A DNA stretch of 64,000 bases from Nocardioides albertanoniae (GTDB lineage: Bacteria; Actinomycetota; Actinomycetes; Propionibacteriales; Nocardioidaceae). The stretch covers positions 540,501 through 604,500 of the forward strand of contig NZ_VFOV01000001.1 of the NCBI RefSeq assembly GCF_006716315.1, read 5' to 3'. This document shows positions 8,754-16,892 of this stretch, one piece after another. The translations under genes were made by a program, and so were the position numbers. How positions within the stretch are numbered: the first letter of the stretch is position 1; each line of letters begins with the position of its first letter. A model generated the notes under the pieces. That model had not been told where the DNA came from. It saw only the letters and a list, made by a program, of their open reading frames with translations, and ran no database searches.

Positions 8754-8764
8754 AAGGCACCTCC

Positions 8765-9964
8765 ATGCACACCCCACACAACCGGGCCCCACAGCACCGT
8801 GCCCTCCGAGCCGTCACGGCGGTGGCCGGCGTATCGCTGGCGCTCTCGGCGTGCGGCTCCACCGCCGAAGGCGAGGAGTCGGCGACCTCGAAGGGCGACC
8901 AGGGCAACCGCCTCGCGGTCTCCTACGCCGGCGGGATCGCCGTTCTCGACGGTGAGTCGCTGAAGGTCGTCGACGAGTTCGAGACCGAGGAGTTCGTACG
9001 CCTCAACCCGGTCGGCGACGGCCGCAACCTCGCCGTCACCACCAGCAAGGGCTTCCAGGTGCTCGACACCCGGGAGCCCGAGCTGACCGATCTCGTCTTC
9101 CCGGCCGACACCGGTGGGCACGTCGTCCACCACGGCGACCACACGGTGCTCTTCGCCGACGGCAGCGGCGAGACCACCATCTTCGAGACCGACGCGCTGC
9201 AGAAGGCCGAGGGGAAGGCGCCCGAGACGACGACCTGGAAGGCCCCGGAGGCCCACCACGGCGTCTCGATCGTGCTCGAGGACGGCACCCTGCTCACCAC
9301 CGTGGGCACCGAGGAGATCCGCTCGGGCGCGATCGCCCTCGCGCCCGAGGGCGACGGCTTCGAGCAGGTCGCCGCCAACGACGCCTGCCCCGGCATCCAC
9401 GGCGAGGGCACCGCGGCCGGCGAGGCGGTGGTCTTCGGCTGCGAGGACGGCGCGCTCCTCTATCGCGACGGCGCGTTCGAGAAGCTGCAGGCCCCCGATG
9501 CGTACGGCCGGATGGGCAACGCCTACGTCTCCGAGACCAGCCCGATCGTCGTCGGCGACTACAGCAACGACCCCGATGCCGAGGGCTACCTGCTCGACAC
9601 GGTCACGCTCATCGACACCGAGAAGAGCACCCTGAAGCCGGTCGCGCTCCCCGAGGGCGTCGAGTACACCTTCCGCGACGTCGCCCGCGGCCCGGAGGAT
9701 CTCGCCTACATCCTCGCGACCGACGGCTCGATCCACGTCCTGGACCCGGCCACGGGCAAGGTCACCGACGAGTTCCCGGTCGTGAAGCCGTGGGAGGGCC
9801 CGGCCGACTGGCAGGACCCGCACCCGGCCATCAAGGTGAGCGGCGACACCGCTTACGTCACCGAGCCGGCCGCCAACACCGTGCACGCCGTCGACCTCAC
9901 CTCCGGTGAGGTCACCGCCTCCGTCGAGCTCGACGAGCAGCCGAACGAGATCGCGGTGAGCTGA
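8765..9964 (+). CDS. aztD: Zinc metallochaperone AztD, copy 2 (lipoprotein)
   Basis: A 399-residue second AztD-type beta-propeller lipoprotein. The lipobox is LSAC at Cys30. Histidines cluster in GGHVVHHGDH (residues 117-126) and EAHHGVS (residues 163-168), and ACPGIHGEG gives a further Cys/His pair. Unlike copy 1 it has no DHGDHFH block near residue 115; its histidines are arranged differently. GAAAGG lies 8 bp before the ATG at 8765. It begins 11 bp after aztC and ends the operon; a long palindromic repeat lies just downstream. The canonical AztD arrangement of one gene is thus doubled around aztC. Confidence 0.85.
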   Translation: MHTPHNRAPQHRALRAVTAVAGVSLALSACGSTAEGEESATSKGDQGNRLAVSYAGGIAVLDGESLKVVDEFETEEFVRLNPVGDGRNLAVTTSKGFQVLDTREPELTDLVFPADTGGHVVHHGDHTVLFADGSGETTIFETDALQKAEGKAPETTTWKAPEAHHGVSIVLEDGTLLTTVGTEEIRSGAIALAPEGDGFEQVAANDACPGIHGEGTAAGEAVVFGCEDGALLYRDGAFEKLQAPDAYGRMGNAYVSETSPIVVGDYSNDPDAEGYLLDTVTLIDTEKSTLKPVALPEGVEYTFRDVARGPEDLAYILATDGSIHVLDPATGKVTDEFPVVKPWEGPADWQDPHPAIKVSGDTAYVTEPAANTVHAVDLTSGEVTASVELDEQPNEIAVS

Positions 9965-9979
9965 GCGCACCAGCCCAGC

Positions 9980-10074
9980 GCCGAGTCGGCGCGTCTGTCC
10001 CAGCTCTGAATGCCGAGTCGGCGCGTCTGTCCCAGATTCGGCGACTTCTCGCGGGACAGACGCGCCGGGTCGGC
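9980..10074. repeat. REP-like element: two direct copies and one inverted copy of a GC-rich unit, also a plausible bidirectional terminator
   Basis: The unit (GCCGAGTCGG then CGCGTCTGTCCCAG) occurs exactly at 9980-10003 and 10012-10035. The inverse core GGGACAGACGCGCC occurs at 10053-10066. The second copy and the inverse form a hairpin of 22 bp with two mismatches and a 19-nt loop. The element fills the space between the convergent aztD copy 2 and MarR genes and would stop transcription from both sides. Its layout is typical of dispersed REP or MITE-like repeats. Confidence 0.8.
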
Positions 10075-10077
10075 GGG

Positions 10078-10497
10078 TTAGGAGAGGGCGCGGCGGGCGG
10101 TATCTAGGAATGCGCGGAAGGTTGCGCGGTCCTCCGGGCCGAGGTCGGCGAGCATCTGCTCCTCCAGCTCCTCGACGCGGGGGTCGTAGGTGTCGAGGAA
10201 GGCGCGGCCCTCGGCGGTGAGGCTGATCAGCATGCGGCGTCGGCTGTCCGGGTCGATGCGGCGCTCGATGAGCCCGCGGCGCTCGAGGGCGCCGATGAGG
10301 TCGGCGGCCGACTGGGCGCGCACGAACGAGGCGCGAGCAAGGTCGGCGGCGCTCATTGTGGGGCGGTGCTCCAGCACCGAGAGGGCGGTGTATTGCAGGG
10401 CGGTGACCCCTGACTCCTTCAGCACGGCGTCGAGGCGGGCCCGCGTGGCGAGCTCGAGCTGCTTGACGACGTAGAGGAGCAGGGGGGCATCTGTCAT
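10078..10497 (-). CDS. MarR-family transcriptional regulator
   Basis: A 139-residue MarR protein. Dimerisation helices lie at both ends. The winged helix is SGVTALQYTALSVLEHRPTMSAADLARASFVRAQSAADLIGALERRGLIERRIDPDSRRRMLISLTAEG (about residues 28-95) with the wing motif DPDSRRRMLISLT. The ATG at 10497 is preferred because homologous sequence starts there. It is divergent from the hydratase gene at 10591, and the palindrome CAGGATTCCTG lies between them. By analogy with CouR/PhdR of other actinobacteria it may respond to an aryl-CoA thioester made by the operon; that is inference. Confidence 0.88.
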   Translation of the reverse strand: MTDAPLLLYVVKQLELATRARLDAVLKESGVTALQYTALSVLEHRPTMSAADLARASFVRAQSAADLIGALERRGLIERRIDPDSRRRMLISLTAEGRAFLDTYDPRVEELEEQMLADLGPEDRATFRAFLDTARRALS

Positions 10498-10559
10498 GCC
10501 GACATTCAAGCAGGAGGTGGTCCACGACTCTTGCGACCCGCCTCGACTTCTGCAATTAT

Positions 10560-10570
10560 CAGGATTCCTG
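10560..10570. promoter_or_regulatory. Palindromic MarR-type operator CAGGATTCCTG
   Basis: The 11-bp perfect palindrome lies in the 93-bp region between the divergent MarR gene (start 10497) and hydratase gene (start 10591), 20 bp before the latter. The wider TTATCAGGA / TCCTGTCAA arms match at 7 of 9 positions. The identical palindrome recurs twice at 27817-27843 before the MHS transporter gene. Position and symmetry indicate the binding site of the neighbouring MarR protein. Confidence 0.65.
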
Positions 10571-10590
10571 TCAATCACGAGGAGTTCATG

Positions 10591-11388
10591 ATGCCCGGAA
10601 CCTCCCCCTGGTCGGAGCTGCCCGATGCCCTGCGAGCAGAGCGCATCGACGACATCGCGGTGCTGACGCTGGCCCGCCCCGCGAAGCGGAACGCGCTCAG
10701 CGACGAGGCGGTGCTCGGGATCGAGCGGTTCTTCGACACCCTCCCCGCGGACGTACGCGCCGTCGTCATCGACGCGGACGGCGACCACTTCTGCGCCGGC
10801 CTCGACCTCGGCGAGATGACCGAGCGCGACACCCTTGCGGGGGTCGCGCACTCACGGATGTGGCACCGGGCCTTCGAGAAGATCGAGCTCGGGCCGGTGC
10901 CGGTCGTGGCGGCGCTGAAGGGTGCTGTCGTCGGTGGCGGTCTCGAGCTCGCCTCCGCCGCGCACGTCCGGGTCGCGGAGGAGTCGACGTTCTATGCCCT
11001 GCCGGAGGGGCAGCGCGGACTCTTCGTCGGTGGTGGCGCCTCGGTGCGGGTGCCGCGGCTCATCGGGGTCTCCCGGATGACCGACATGATGCTGACCGGC
11101 CGCCGCTATTCGGCCGAGGAAGGCCTGGGAATCGGCCTCAGCCAGTACGTCGTGGCCGACGGCACCGGCCGCAAGACCGCGCTCGAGCTCGCCGGGCGGA
11201 TCGCGCAGAACGCGCCCCAGACCAACTTCGCCGTGATCCAGGCGCTGCCGCGGATCGCCGAGGCCAACCCTCGCGACGGCTTCCTGATGGAGTCGCTGAT
11301 GGCCGCGATCGCGCAGGGCACCGACGACGCCAAGGGCCGGATGCAGGACTTCCTCGACGGGCGCGCCAGGAAGGTGACGGACCAGTGA
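10591..11388 (+). CDS. Enoyl-CoA hydratase/isomerase family protein (first gene of a CouMLNO-like operon)
   Basis: A 265-residue crotonase with ARPAKRNALSD, the loop GDHFCAGLDLGEM and the second loop LKGAVVGGGLELASAAHVRV. GAGGAG lies 6 bp before the ATG at 10591; an overlapping ATG at 10588 would leave only 3 bp, so 10591 is preferred. It heads five tightly linked genes (overlap 4 bp with the next). In the pathway inferred for this operon it would hydrate an alpha,beta-unsaturated acyl-CoA to the 3-hydroxyacyl-CoA. The segment FYALPEGQRGLFVGGGASVRVPRLIG is seen in many actinobacterial hydratases acting on aromatic or branched substrates. Confidence 0.88.
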   Translation: MPGTSPWSELPDALRAERIDDIAVLTLARPAKRNALSDEAVLGIERFFDTLPADVRAVVIDADGDHFCAGLDLGEMTERDTLAGVAHSRMWHRAFEKIELGPVPVVAALKGAVVGGGLELASAAHVRVAEESTFYALPEGQRGLFVGGGASVRVPRLIGVSRMTDMMLTGRRYSAEEGLGIGLSQYVVADGTGRKTALELAGRIAQNAPQTNFAVIQALPRIAEANPRDGFLMESLMAAIAQGTDDAKGRMQDFLDGRARKVTDQ

Positions 11389-13406
11389 GCACCACGCAGC
11401 AGACGGGGCAGACGGGGCAGATCGAGCAGGGCGACATCGTCTGGACGCCTCCCGCCGACGTGCTCTCCACCTCCCGGGTCGGTGAGCTCCTGGCCTGGCT
11501 CGGGCGTGCGCGCTCGATGGAGATGACGACCCACGAGGAGCTGTGGCGCTGGTCGGTGACCGACCTCGAGGGCTTCTGGTCGGCGTTGTGGGAGTTCTTC
11601 GGGGTGCGGGCGCACGCTGCGTACGACACCGTGCTGGCCTCCCGCGAGATGCCCGGCGCGAGCTGGTTCCCGGGTGCCACTCTCAACTACGCCGAGCACG
11701 CGCTCGGCACCGACGAGGATCTCGACCGGGTCGCGGTGCTCGGCCGGTCGCAGACCCGTGACGACGTCGAGCTGACCTTCGCCGACCTGCGCGACCAGGT
11801 GGCCCGGGCGCGGGCGGCCCTGAAGAGACTGGGCGTACGCAGCGGCGACCGCGTCGCCGGCTACCTCCCCAACATCCCCGAGGCCCTCGTCGCCTACCTC
11901 GCCACCGCGAGCCTGGGCGCGACCTGGGCGAGCTGTGCCAGCGAGTTCGGCCCGCGCAGCGTGATCGACCGCTTCGCCCAGATCGAGCCGGTCGTGCTGC
12001 TGGTCGCCGGTGGCTACCGCTACGGAGCCAAGGACGTCGACCGGCGCGAGCAGGTGGCCGAGATCCTGGCCGAGCTGCCGTCGGTGCGGCACGTGGTCGA
12101 CGTCGAGTACGGCGAGCACCGCGTCGACGACGCGCTCTCCTGGACCTCGCTGCTCGGCGCCGAGGACGGGGCCGAGCTCGCCTTCGAGCCGGTGCCCTTC
12201 GACCACCCGCTGGTCGTGCTCTTCTCCTCGGGCACGACCGGCCGTCCGAAGGCGATCGTCCACGGCCACGGCGGCATCCTGCTCGAGCACCTCAAGAACC
12301 ACGCGCTCTCGTGGGACATGGGGCCGCAGGACCGGATGCTCTGGTTCTCCACGACCGCCTGGATGATGTGGAACGCCCTGGTCTCCTCGCTCCTGGTGCG
12401 CTCCTCGATCGTCATGGTCGACGGCAACCCGATGCACCCCGATCTGACCTGGCAGTGGCGGCTCGCGGTCGAGACCGGGGCGACGGTCATGGGGGCCAGC
12501 CCAGGCTTCGTGATGGCCTGCCGCAAGGCCGGCGTCGAGCTGAAGGACCTCGGTGACCTGCGGGTTCGCGTCCTAGGCTCGGCCGGGTCGCCGCTCCCGC
12601 CGGAGGGCTACGCCTGGCTGCGCGATCAGCTCCCAGGTGCACAGATCAACGTCGGCAGCGGCGGCACCGACGTCTGCTCCGGAATCGTGCAGAACAACCC
12701 GCTGCTCCCGGTCTACGCCGGCGAGATCTCCGGCCGCTGCCTCGGCGTCGATGCCCACGCCTACGACGAGTCCGGCCGCCCGGTCACCGGAGAGCTCGGC
12801 GAGCTGGTCATCACCTCGCCGATGCCCTCGATGCCGGTCGGCTTCTGGGGCGACCCGGACGGCTCCCGTTACCGCGAGGCCTACTTCGACCGCTATCCCG
12901 GCGTCTGGCGCCACGGCGACTGGATCCTCTTCCACGACAACGGCAGCTGCCACGTCGCCGGCCGATCCGACGCGACCCTCAACCGTGGCGGCGTACGCCT
13001 CGGCACCGCCGAGTTCTACCGCGTCGCCGAGGAGGTCGACGGTGTCGCCGACTCGCTGGTCGTCCATCTCGAGGACCCCGACGGCGGCAACGGCGAGCTG
13101 CTGCTCTTCGTCGTCACCGACGACGGCTCCCGCCTCGACGACGAGCTCCGGTCTCGCCTGACCGGTGCGCTGCGCTCGGCGCTCTCCCCGCGACATGTCC
13201 CCGACCGGGTGATCGAGGTGCCCACGGTGCCGCGCAACCTCACCGGCAAGAAGCTCGAGCTGCCGGCCAAGCGCATCCTGCAGGGCGTACGTCCTGAGGA
13301 CGTCGCCAGCAAGGACGCGCTCGCCGACCCGGCAGCCCTGGACCCGTTCGTCGCGCTGGCCCACTCGCGCGCGGCGGACGGCACCACCACGAGGAGCCGG
13401 CCATGA
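11385..13406 (+). CDS. Acetoacetyl-CoA synthetase-type acyl-CoA ligase
   Basis: A 673-residue ANL-superfamily ligase in the acetoacetate-CoA ligase (AacS) branch. It has an N-terminal ACAS domain (LWRWSVTDLEGFWSALWEFF), the P-loop LFSSGTTGRPKAIVHGHGG near residue 285, WFSTTAWMMWN, the GSGGTDVCSG motif, the hinge WILFHDNGSCHVAGRSDATLNRGGVRLG, and the acceptor Lys region VPRNLTGKKLELPAKRIL. Start GTG overlaps the hydratase stop (GTGA), with AAGG upstream. It may activate a 3-keto acid, either acetoacetate or a longer or aryl 3-keto acid. Placement inside the MarR operon suggests that it salvages a prematurely hydrolysed 3-keto acid or broadens substrate entry. Confidence 0.87.
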   Translation: MSTTQQTGQTGQIEQGDIVWTPPADVLSTSRVGELLAWLGRARSMEMTTHEELWRWSVTDLEGFWSALWEFFGVRAHAAYDTVLASREMPGASWFPGATLNYAEHALGTDEDLDRVAVLGRSQTRDDVELTFADLRDQVARARAALKRLGVRSGDRVAGYLPNIPEALVAYLATASLGATWASCASEFGPRSVIDRFAQIEPVVLLVAGGYRYGAKDVDRREQVAEILAELPSVRHVVDVEYGEHRVDDALSWTSLLGAEDGAELAFEPVPFDHPLVVLFSSGTTGRPKAIVHGHGGILLEHLKNHALSWDMGPQDRMLWFSTTAWMMWNALVSSLLVRSSIVMVDGNPMHPDLTWQWRLAVETGATVMGASPGFVMACRKAGVELKDLGDLRVRVLGSAGSPLPPEGYAWLRDQLPGAQINVGSGGTDVCSGIVQNNPLLPVYAGEISGRCLGVDAHAYDESGRPVTGELGELVITSPMPSMPVGFWGDPDGSRYREAYFDRYPGVWRHGDWILFHDNGSCHVAGRSDATLNRGGVRLGTAEFYRVAEEVDGVADSLVVHLEDPDGGNGELLLFVVTDDGSRLDDELRSRLTGALRSALSPRHVPDRVIEVPTVPRNLTGKKLELPAKRILQGVRPEDVASKDALADPAALDPFVALAHSRAADGTTTRSRP

Positions 13407-14359
13407 GGAGCGGTGAGAGCGTCCGTACGCTCGGCGTCGTCGGCACCGGCGCGATCGGCGTCAGCTGGGTGGCCCTCGGGCTCGAGCACGGGCTCGACGT
13501 GGTCGCCTGGGACCCGGCCGCGGGCGCCGAGGAGCGGCTGCGCGCGCAGGTGTCGCCGCTGGTCGAGCCGCAAGGCCGCCTGCGGCCGAGCGTGTCGAGA
13601 CCAACACAGTCGGCTGGCGCGCTCCGTTTCGCCGACAGCCTCGCCGAGGTCGGCGCGGCCGCCGACCTGGTGCTCGAGAGCGGACCCGAGCGTCTCGACG
13701 TCAAGCGCGAGATCTTCGCCGCGCTCGACGCGGCCGCGGCCCCCGACGTGCTGCTGACCAGCAGCTCCTCGGGCCTGATGCCGAGCACGTTCCAGGACGC
13801 CTGCACGCACCATTCCGAGCGGGTGCTGGTCGTCCACCCGTTCAACCCGCCGCACCTGGTGCCGCTGGTCGAGGTCGTGGGCGGCTCCGCGACCGCTCCG
13901 GAGGCCGTCGAGGCAGCCTTGGATACCCTGCGCCACCTGGGCAAACGCCCGATCCACATCCGCCGGGAGGTGCCCGGTCACGTGGCCAACCGGCTCCAGG
14001 CGGCGCTGTGGCGAGAGGCCTACCACCTCGTCGACCAGGGCATCGTCTCGGTCGCCGACATCGACACCGCGATCGCCGACGGCCCGGGGCTGCGCTGGTC
14101 GCTGCTCGGTCCGTTCGCGACCCAGCACCTCTCCGGCGGCCCCGGCGGGCTGAGCCACGTGCTCGAGCATCTCGGCCCGCCCATGGTCGACTGGTGGGAC
14201 GACCTGGGTCACCCCGAGCTCACCGCCGGCCTGGTCGAGAAGCTGGTCGACGGGGTCGACGACGAGCTCGACGGCACCTCCGCCGACGACCTGGTCGCGC
14301 GCCGGGACCAGGCGCTGCGGCGACTGCTGGAGATCAAGACCGACCTCGGGCTCAGCTGA
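13403..14359 (+). CDS. 3-hydroxyacyl-CoA dehydrogenase, NAD-binding family
   Basis: A 318-residue NAD-dependent dehydrogenase. The Rossmann motif is GVVGTGAIGVSW near residues 11-22, the catalytic segment is VLVVHPFNPPHLVPLVEVVGG near residues 141-161, and the C-terminal helical domain is GHVANRLQAALWREAYHLVDQGI. The HPFNPPHLVPLVE form is typical of the carnitine/L-gulonate dehydrogenase (lambda-crystallin) branch as well as of 3-hydroxybutyryl-CoA dehydrogenases. In the operon it would oxidise the 3-hydroxyacyl-CoA made by the hydratase. Start ATG overlaps the upstream ligase stop (ATGA). It differs from the SDR-type enzyme I recall for the same step in Rhodococcus, so function is by context. 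Confidence 0.88.
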   Translation: MRSGESVRTLGVVGTGAIGVSWVALGLEHGLDVVAWDPAAGAEERLRAQVSPLVEPQGRLRPSVSRPTQSAGALRFADSLAEVGAAADLVLESGPERLDVKREIFAALDAAAAPDVLLTSSSSGLMPSTFQDACTHHSERVLVVHPFNPPHLVPLVEVVGGSATAPEAVEAALDTLRHLGKRPIHIRREVPGHVANRLQAALWREAYHLVDQGIVSVADIDTAIADGPGLRWSLLGPFATQHLSGGPGGLSHVLEHLGPPMVDWWDDLGHPELTAGLVEKLVDGVDDELDGTSADDLVARRDQALRRLLEIKTDLGLS

Positions 14360-14390
14360 GCCCCTGAGCCCCAGACGAGCGAGGATCGAC

Positions 14391-15920
14391 ATGTTGGACA
14401 GCGGCATCGGATCGTGGCCCACCCGCCGGGCCCGGATGACCCCCGGCGGCCGGGCGTTCGTGCAGGACGACGCGGTGGTGACGTACGCCGAGGTCGACCG
14501 TCTCGTCGAAGCCGTCGCCCGTGGGCTGCGCGCCCGCGGCGTCGCGGCCGGCGACCGGGTCGCCTTCCTCGGCCTGAACTCCATCGAGCTCGCGGTGACG
14601 CTCTTCGCCACGGCGCGGCTCGGGGCGGTCTTCCTGCCGCTCAACACCCGGCTCGCGCCGCCCGAGCTGGCCTGGATCCTCACCGACGCCGAGCCCGCGC
14701 TGCTGATCCATGCGGTGGACTTCGACGAGGCGGTCTCGGCCGAGCCGGTCGCGGCGCTGGGCCTGCCGAGCCACCGCTTCACCGAGGCCGGCGGCCGCGG
14801 GCTGGACGCCCTGGCCGTCGAGCCGGCGGGAGAGGAGGACCGGATCGACGTCGAGGTCGGCCTCGACGACGTCTTCATGATCCAGTACACCTCCGGCACC
14901 AGCGGCCGCCCCAAGGGCGTGATGCTGACGCATGGCAACATCGCCTGGAACGCGTTCAACCTGCTCGTCGACGTCGACGTCCGCTCCGACGAGATCGCCC
15001 TGGTCACCGCCCCGCTGTTCCACACCGCCGCGCTCAACCAGGTGCTGCTGCCGACCTTCCTCAAGGGCGGCACCTCCCTCATCGCCGCCCGCTTCGACCC
15101 GGCGAAGGCGATCGCCACGATCGAGCGGGAGCGGGTCACCCTGCTCTTCGGGGTCACCTCGATGTATCAGGCGCTCGCCCAGGAGCCGACCTGGGCGAGC
15201 GCCGACCTCGACAGCCTCCGCTCGGCCCTGAGCGGTGGCGCCCCGATCCCGCGCACCCTCCTCGAGACCTGGCAGGCCCGCGGGCTGCACATCATCCAGG
15301 GCTACGGCCTGACCGAGGCTTCCCCCGGCACCACCATGCTGCGCGCCGGGGACGGCCTCGACAAGCTCGGTTCCGCCGGCACCCCCTGCTTCTTCACCGA
15401 CGTCCGCGTCGTCGCCACCGGCGCCGAGGAGACGGCTCCCGGCCAGGCCGGCGAGGTGCACGTCAGCGGCCCCAACGTGACTCCCGGCTACTGGCACGAC
15501 GGAGCGGCGACGGATGCTGCCTTCGACGGGCCCTGGCTGCGTACGGGTGACGTCGCGGTGCTCGACGACGACGGCTTCCTCTACGTGGTCGACCGGGTGA
15601 AGGACATGTTCATCAGCGGCGGCGAGAACGTCTTCCCGGCCGAGGTCGAGCAGGCCGTCTACACCCACCCCGACGTGGCCGAGGCGGCCGTCATCGGGGT
15701 GCCCGACGAGCGCTGGGGAGAGGTGGGACGAGCCGTCGTCGTACGCCGCCCCGACTCCGCTCTCACCCAGACTGACCTGCTGAAACACCTCGACGGGCGG
15801 CTCGCCCGCTACAAGATCCCCAAGATCGTCGTCTTCGTCGACGAGATCCCCCACAACGCCTCCGGGAAGCTTTCGAAGTCCCGGGTGCGTGAGCTGTACG
15901 GCACCCCGGAAGGATCATGA
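14391..15920 (+). CDS. AMP-dependent acyl/aryl-CoA synthetase
   Basis: A 509-residue ligase of the fatty-acid/phenylpropanoid CoA-ligase class. It has the P-loop IQYTSGTSGRPKGVMLTHGN near residues 163-182, GYGLTEASPGTTM near residues 304-316, TGDVAVLDDDGFLYVVDRVKDMFISGGENVFPAEVE (adenylate and hinge), and the C-terminal PHNASGKLSKSRVRELY with the conserved Lys. It begins 31 bp after the dehydrogenase. It would activate the free acid substrate of the operon to its CoA ester and so feed the hydratase. The substrate (cinnamate-like aryl acid or alkyl acid) is not determined by the sequence. Confidence 0.88.
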   Translation: MLDSGIGSWPTRRARMTPGGRAFVQDDAVVTYAEVDRLVEAVARGLRARGVAAGDRVAFLGLNSIELAVTLFATARLGAVFLPLNTRLAPPELAWILTDAEPALLIHAVDFDEAVSAEPVAALGLPSHRFTEAGGRGLDALAVEPAGEEDRIDVEVGLDDVFMIQYTSGTSGRPKGVMLTHGNIAWNAFNLLVDVDVRSDEIALVTAPLFHTAALNQVLLPTFLKGGTSLIAARFDPAKAIATIERERVTLLFGVTSMYQALAQEPTWASADLDSLRSALSGGAPIPRTLLETWQARGLHIIQGYGLTEASPGTTMLRAGDGLDKLGSAGTPCFFTDVRVVATGAEETAPGQAGEVHVSGPNVTPGYWHDGAATDAAFDGPWLRTGDVAVLDDDGFLYVVDRVKDMFISGGENVFPAEVEQAVYTHPDVAEAAVIGVPDERWGEVGRAVVVRRPDSALTQTDLLKHLDGRLARYKIPKIVVFVDEIPHNASGKLSKSRVRELYGTPEGS

Positions 15921-16807
15921 GAATGCACTACGAGCCGCGCATCGACGTCGATGCGATCACCGCTCTCGACATGCACGTCCACGTGGAGAAGGACGGCGAC
16001 GGCTGCCTGTCGCTCTCCGAGGACCTGATGGACGCCTCCGCGGCGTACTTCCGCTCCTCCGACAACCGCACGCCCACGGTGGCCGACCTGGCCGAGCGCT
16101 ACCGGGCCCGGCAGATGGCGGCGGTGGTGTTCACCGTCGACGCCGGCACCGCCACCGGGCATCCGCCGCTGTCGAGCGCGGAGATCGCCGAGCAGTGCGC
16201 CGAGCACGCCGACGTGCTGATCCCGTTCGGGTCGGTCGATCCTCACCGTGGGGCCGACGCTGTCGCGCAGGCCCGGAAGCTGGTCGAGGATCACGGCGTC
16301 AGAGGCTTCAAGTTCCACCCCAGCCTGCAGGCGTTCTCCCCGGACGACCAGGCCTTCTACCCGTTGTGGGAGGCCCTGGAGGAGCTCGGCGTGCCGGCGT
16401 TGTTCCACACCGGTCAGAACGGCATCGGCGCCGGCCTCCCGGGCGGCCGCGGCATCAAGCTGCGCTACTCCCAGCCGCTGCTGCTCGACGACGTCGCCGC
16501 CGACTTCCCCGGTCTCACCGTCATCCTGGCGCACCCGTCGGTGCCGTGGCAGGCGGAGGCGATCTCGATGGCCACCCACAAGGCCAACGTCTTCATCGAC
16601 CTCTCCGGCTGGTCGCCCAAGTACTTCCCGGCCGAGCTCGTCCGCGCCGCCGGCGGCATGCTCAAGCGCAAGGTGCTCTTCGGCAGCGACTACCCGCTCA
16701 TCGCCCCCGAGCGTTGGATCTCCGACTTCGAGGGGCTCGGGCTGAAGCCGGAGGTCCTGCCCGGGATCCTCAAGGAGAACGCGATCGGGCTCCTCGGGCT
16801 GCGCTGA
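15917..16807 (+). CDS. Amidohydrolase-family metal-dependent hydrolase, CouO-like beta-ketoacyl-CoA hydrolase
   Basis: A 296-residue amidohydrolase_2 TIM barrel. Metal-site motifs are ALDMHVHVEK (HxH) near residue 18, GFKFHPS near residue 134, TVILAHPSVPW and LFGSDYPLI (Asp). Homologues of this class (CouO in Rhodococcus phenylpropanoid catabolism) cleave an aryl beta-ketoacyl-CoA hydrolytically to an aromatic acid and acetyl-CoA, replacing a thiolase. The order hydratase, dehydrogenase, CoA ligase, hydrolase without any thiolase fits that logic well. Start ATG overlaps the ligase stop (ATGA). The match is by family and context; the exact substrate is inference. Confidence 0.8.
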   Translation: MRMHYEPRIDVDAITALDMHVHVEKDGDGCLSLSEDLMDASAAYFRSSDNRTPTVADLAERYRARQMAAVVFTVDAGTATGHPPLSSAEIAEQCAEHADVLIPFGSVDPHRGADAVAQARKLVEDHGVRGFKFHPSLQAFSPDDQAFYPLWEALEELGVPALFHTGQNGIGAGLPGGRGIKLRYSQPLLLDDVAADFPGLTVILAHPSVPWQAEAISMATHKANVFIDLSGWSPKYFPAELVRAAGGMLKRKVLFGSDYPLIAPERWISDFEGLGLKPEVLPGILKENAIGLLGLR

Positions 16808-16843
16808 CCGCAAGCCCATATAACCTCACCCGCCCCCACCCAA

Positions 16844-16878
16844 CGGCCCCGGCCGGTCATCGCGACCAGCCGGGGCCG
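16844..16878. terminator. Hairpin terminator between convergent genes
   Basis: The arms 16844-16858 (CGGCCCCGGCCGGTC) and 16864-16878 (GACCAGCCGGGGCCG) pair over 15 bp with one mismatch and a 5-nt loop. It lies in the 85-bp gap between the amidohydrolase and the convergent secreted hydrolase. No T-run follows, which is usual in such GC-rich genomes. Confidence 0.6.
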
Positions 16879-16892
16879 ACGGGTGTCGTGGC

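Noticed and set aside
8684..10555. Long minus-strand open frame across aztD copy 2 and the MarR gene
   Set aside because: No domain or start signal; it runs through two well-supported genes and the palindromic repeat.
13016..15157. 713-codon minus-strand open frame opposite the dehydrogenase and CoA ligase
   Set aside because: Antisense shadow of two recognised enzymes; no motif or ribosome-binding site.
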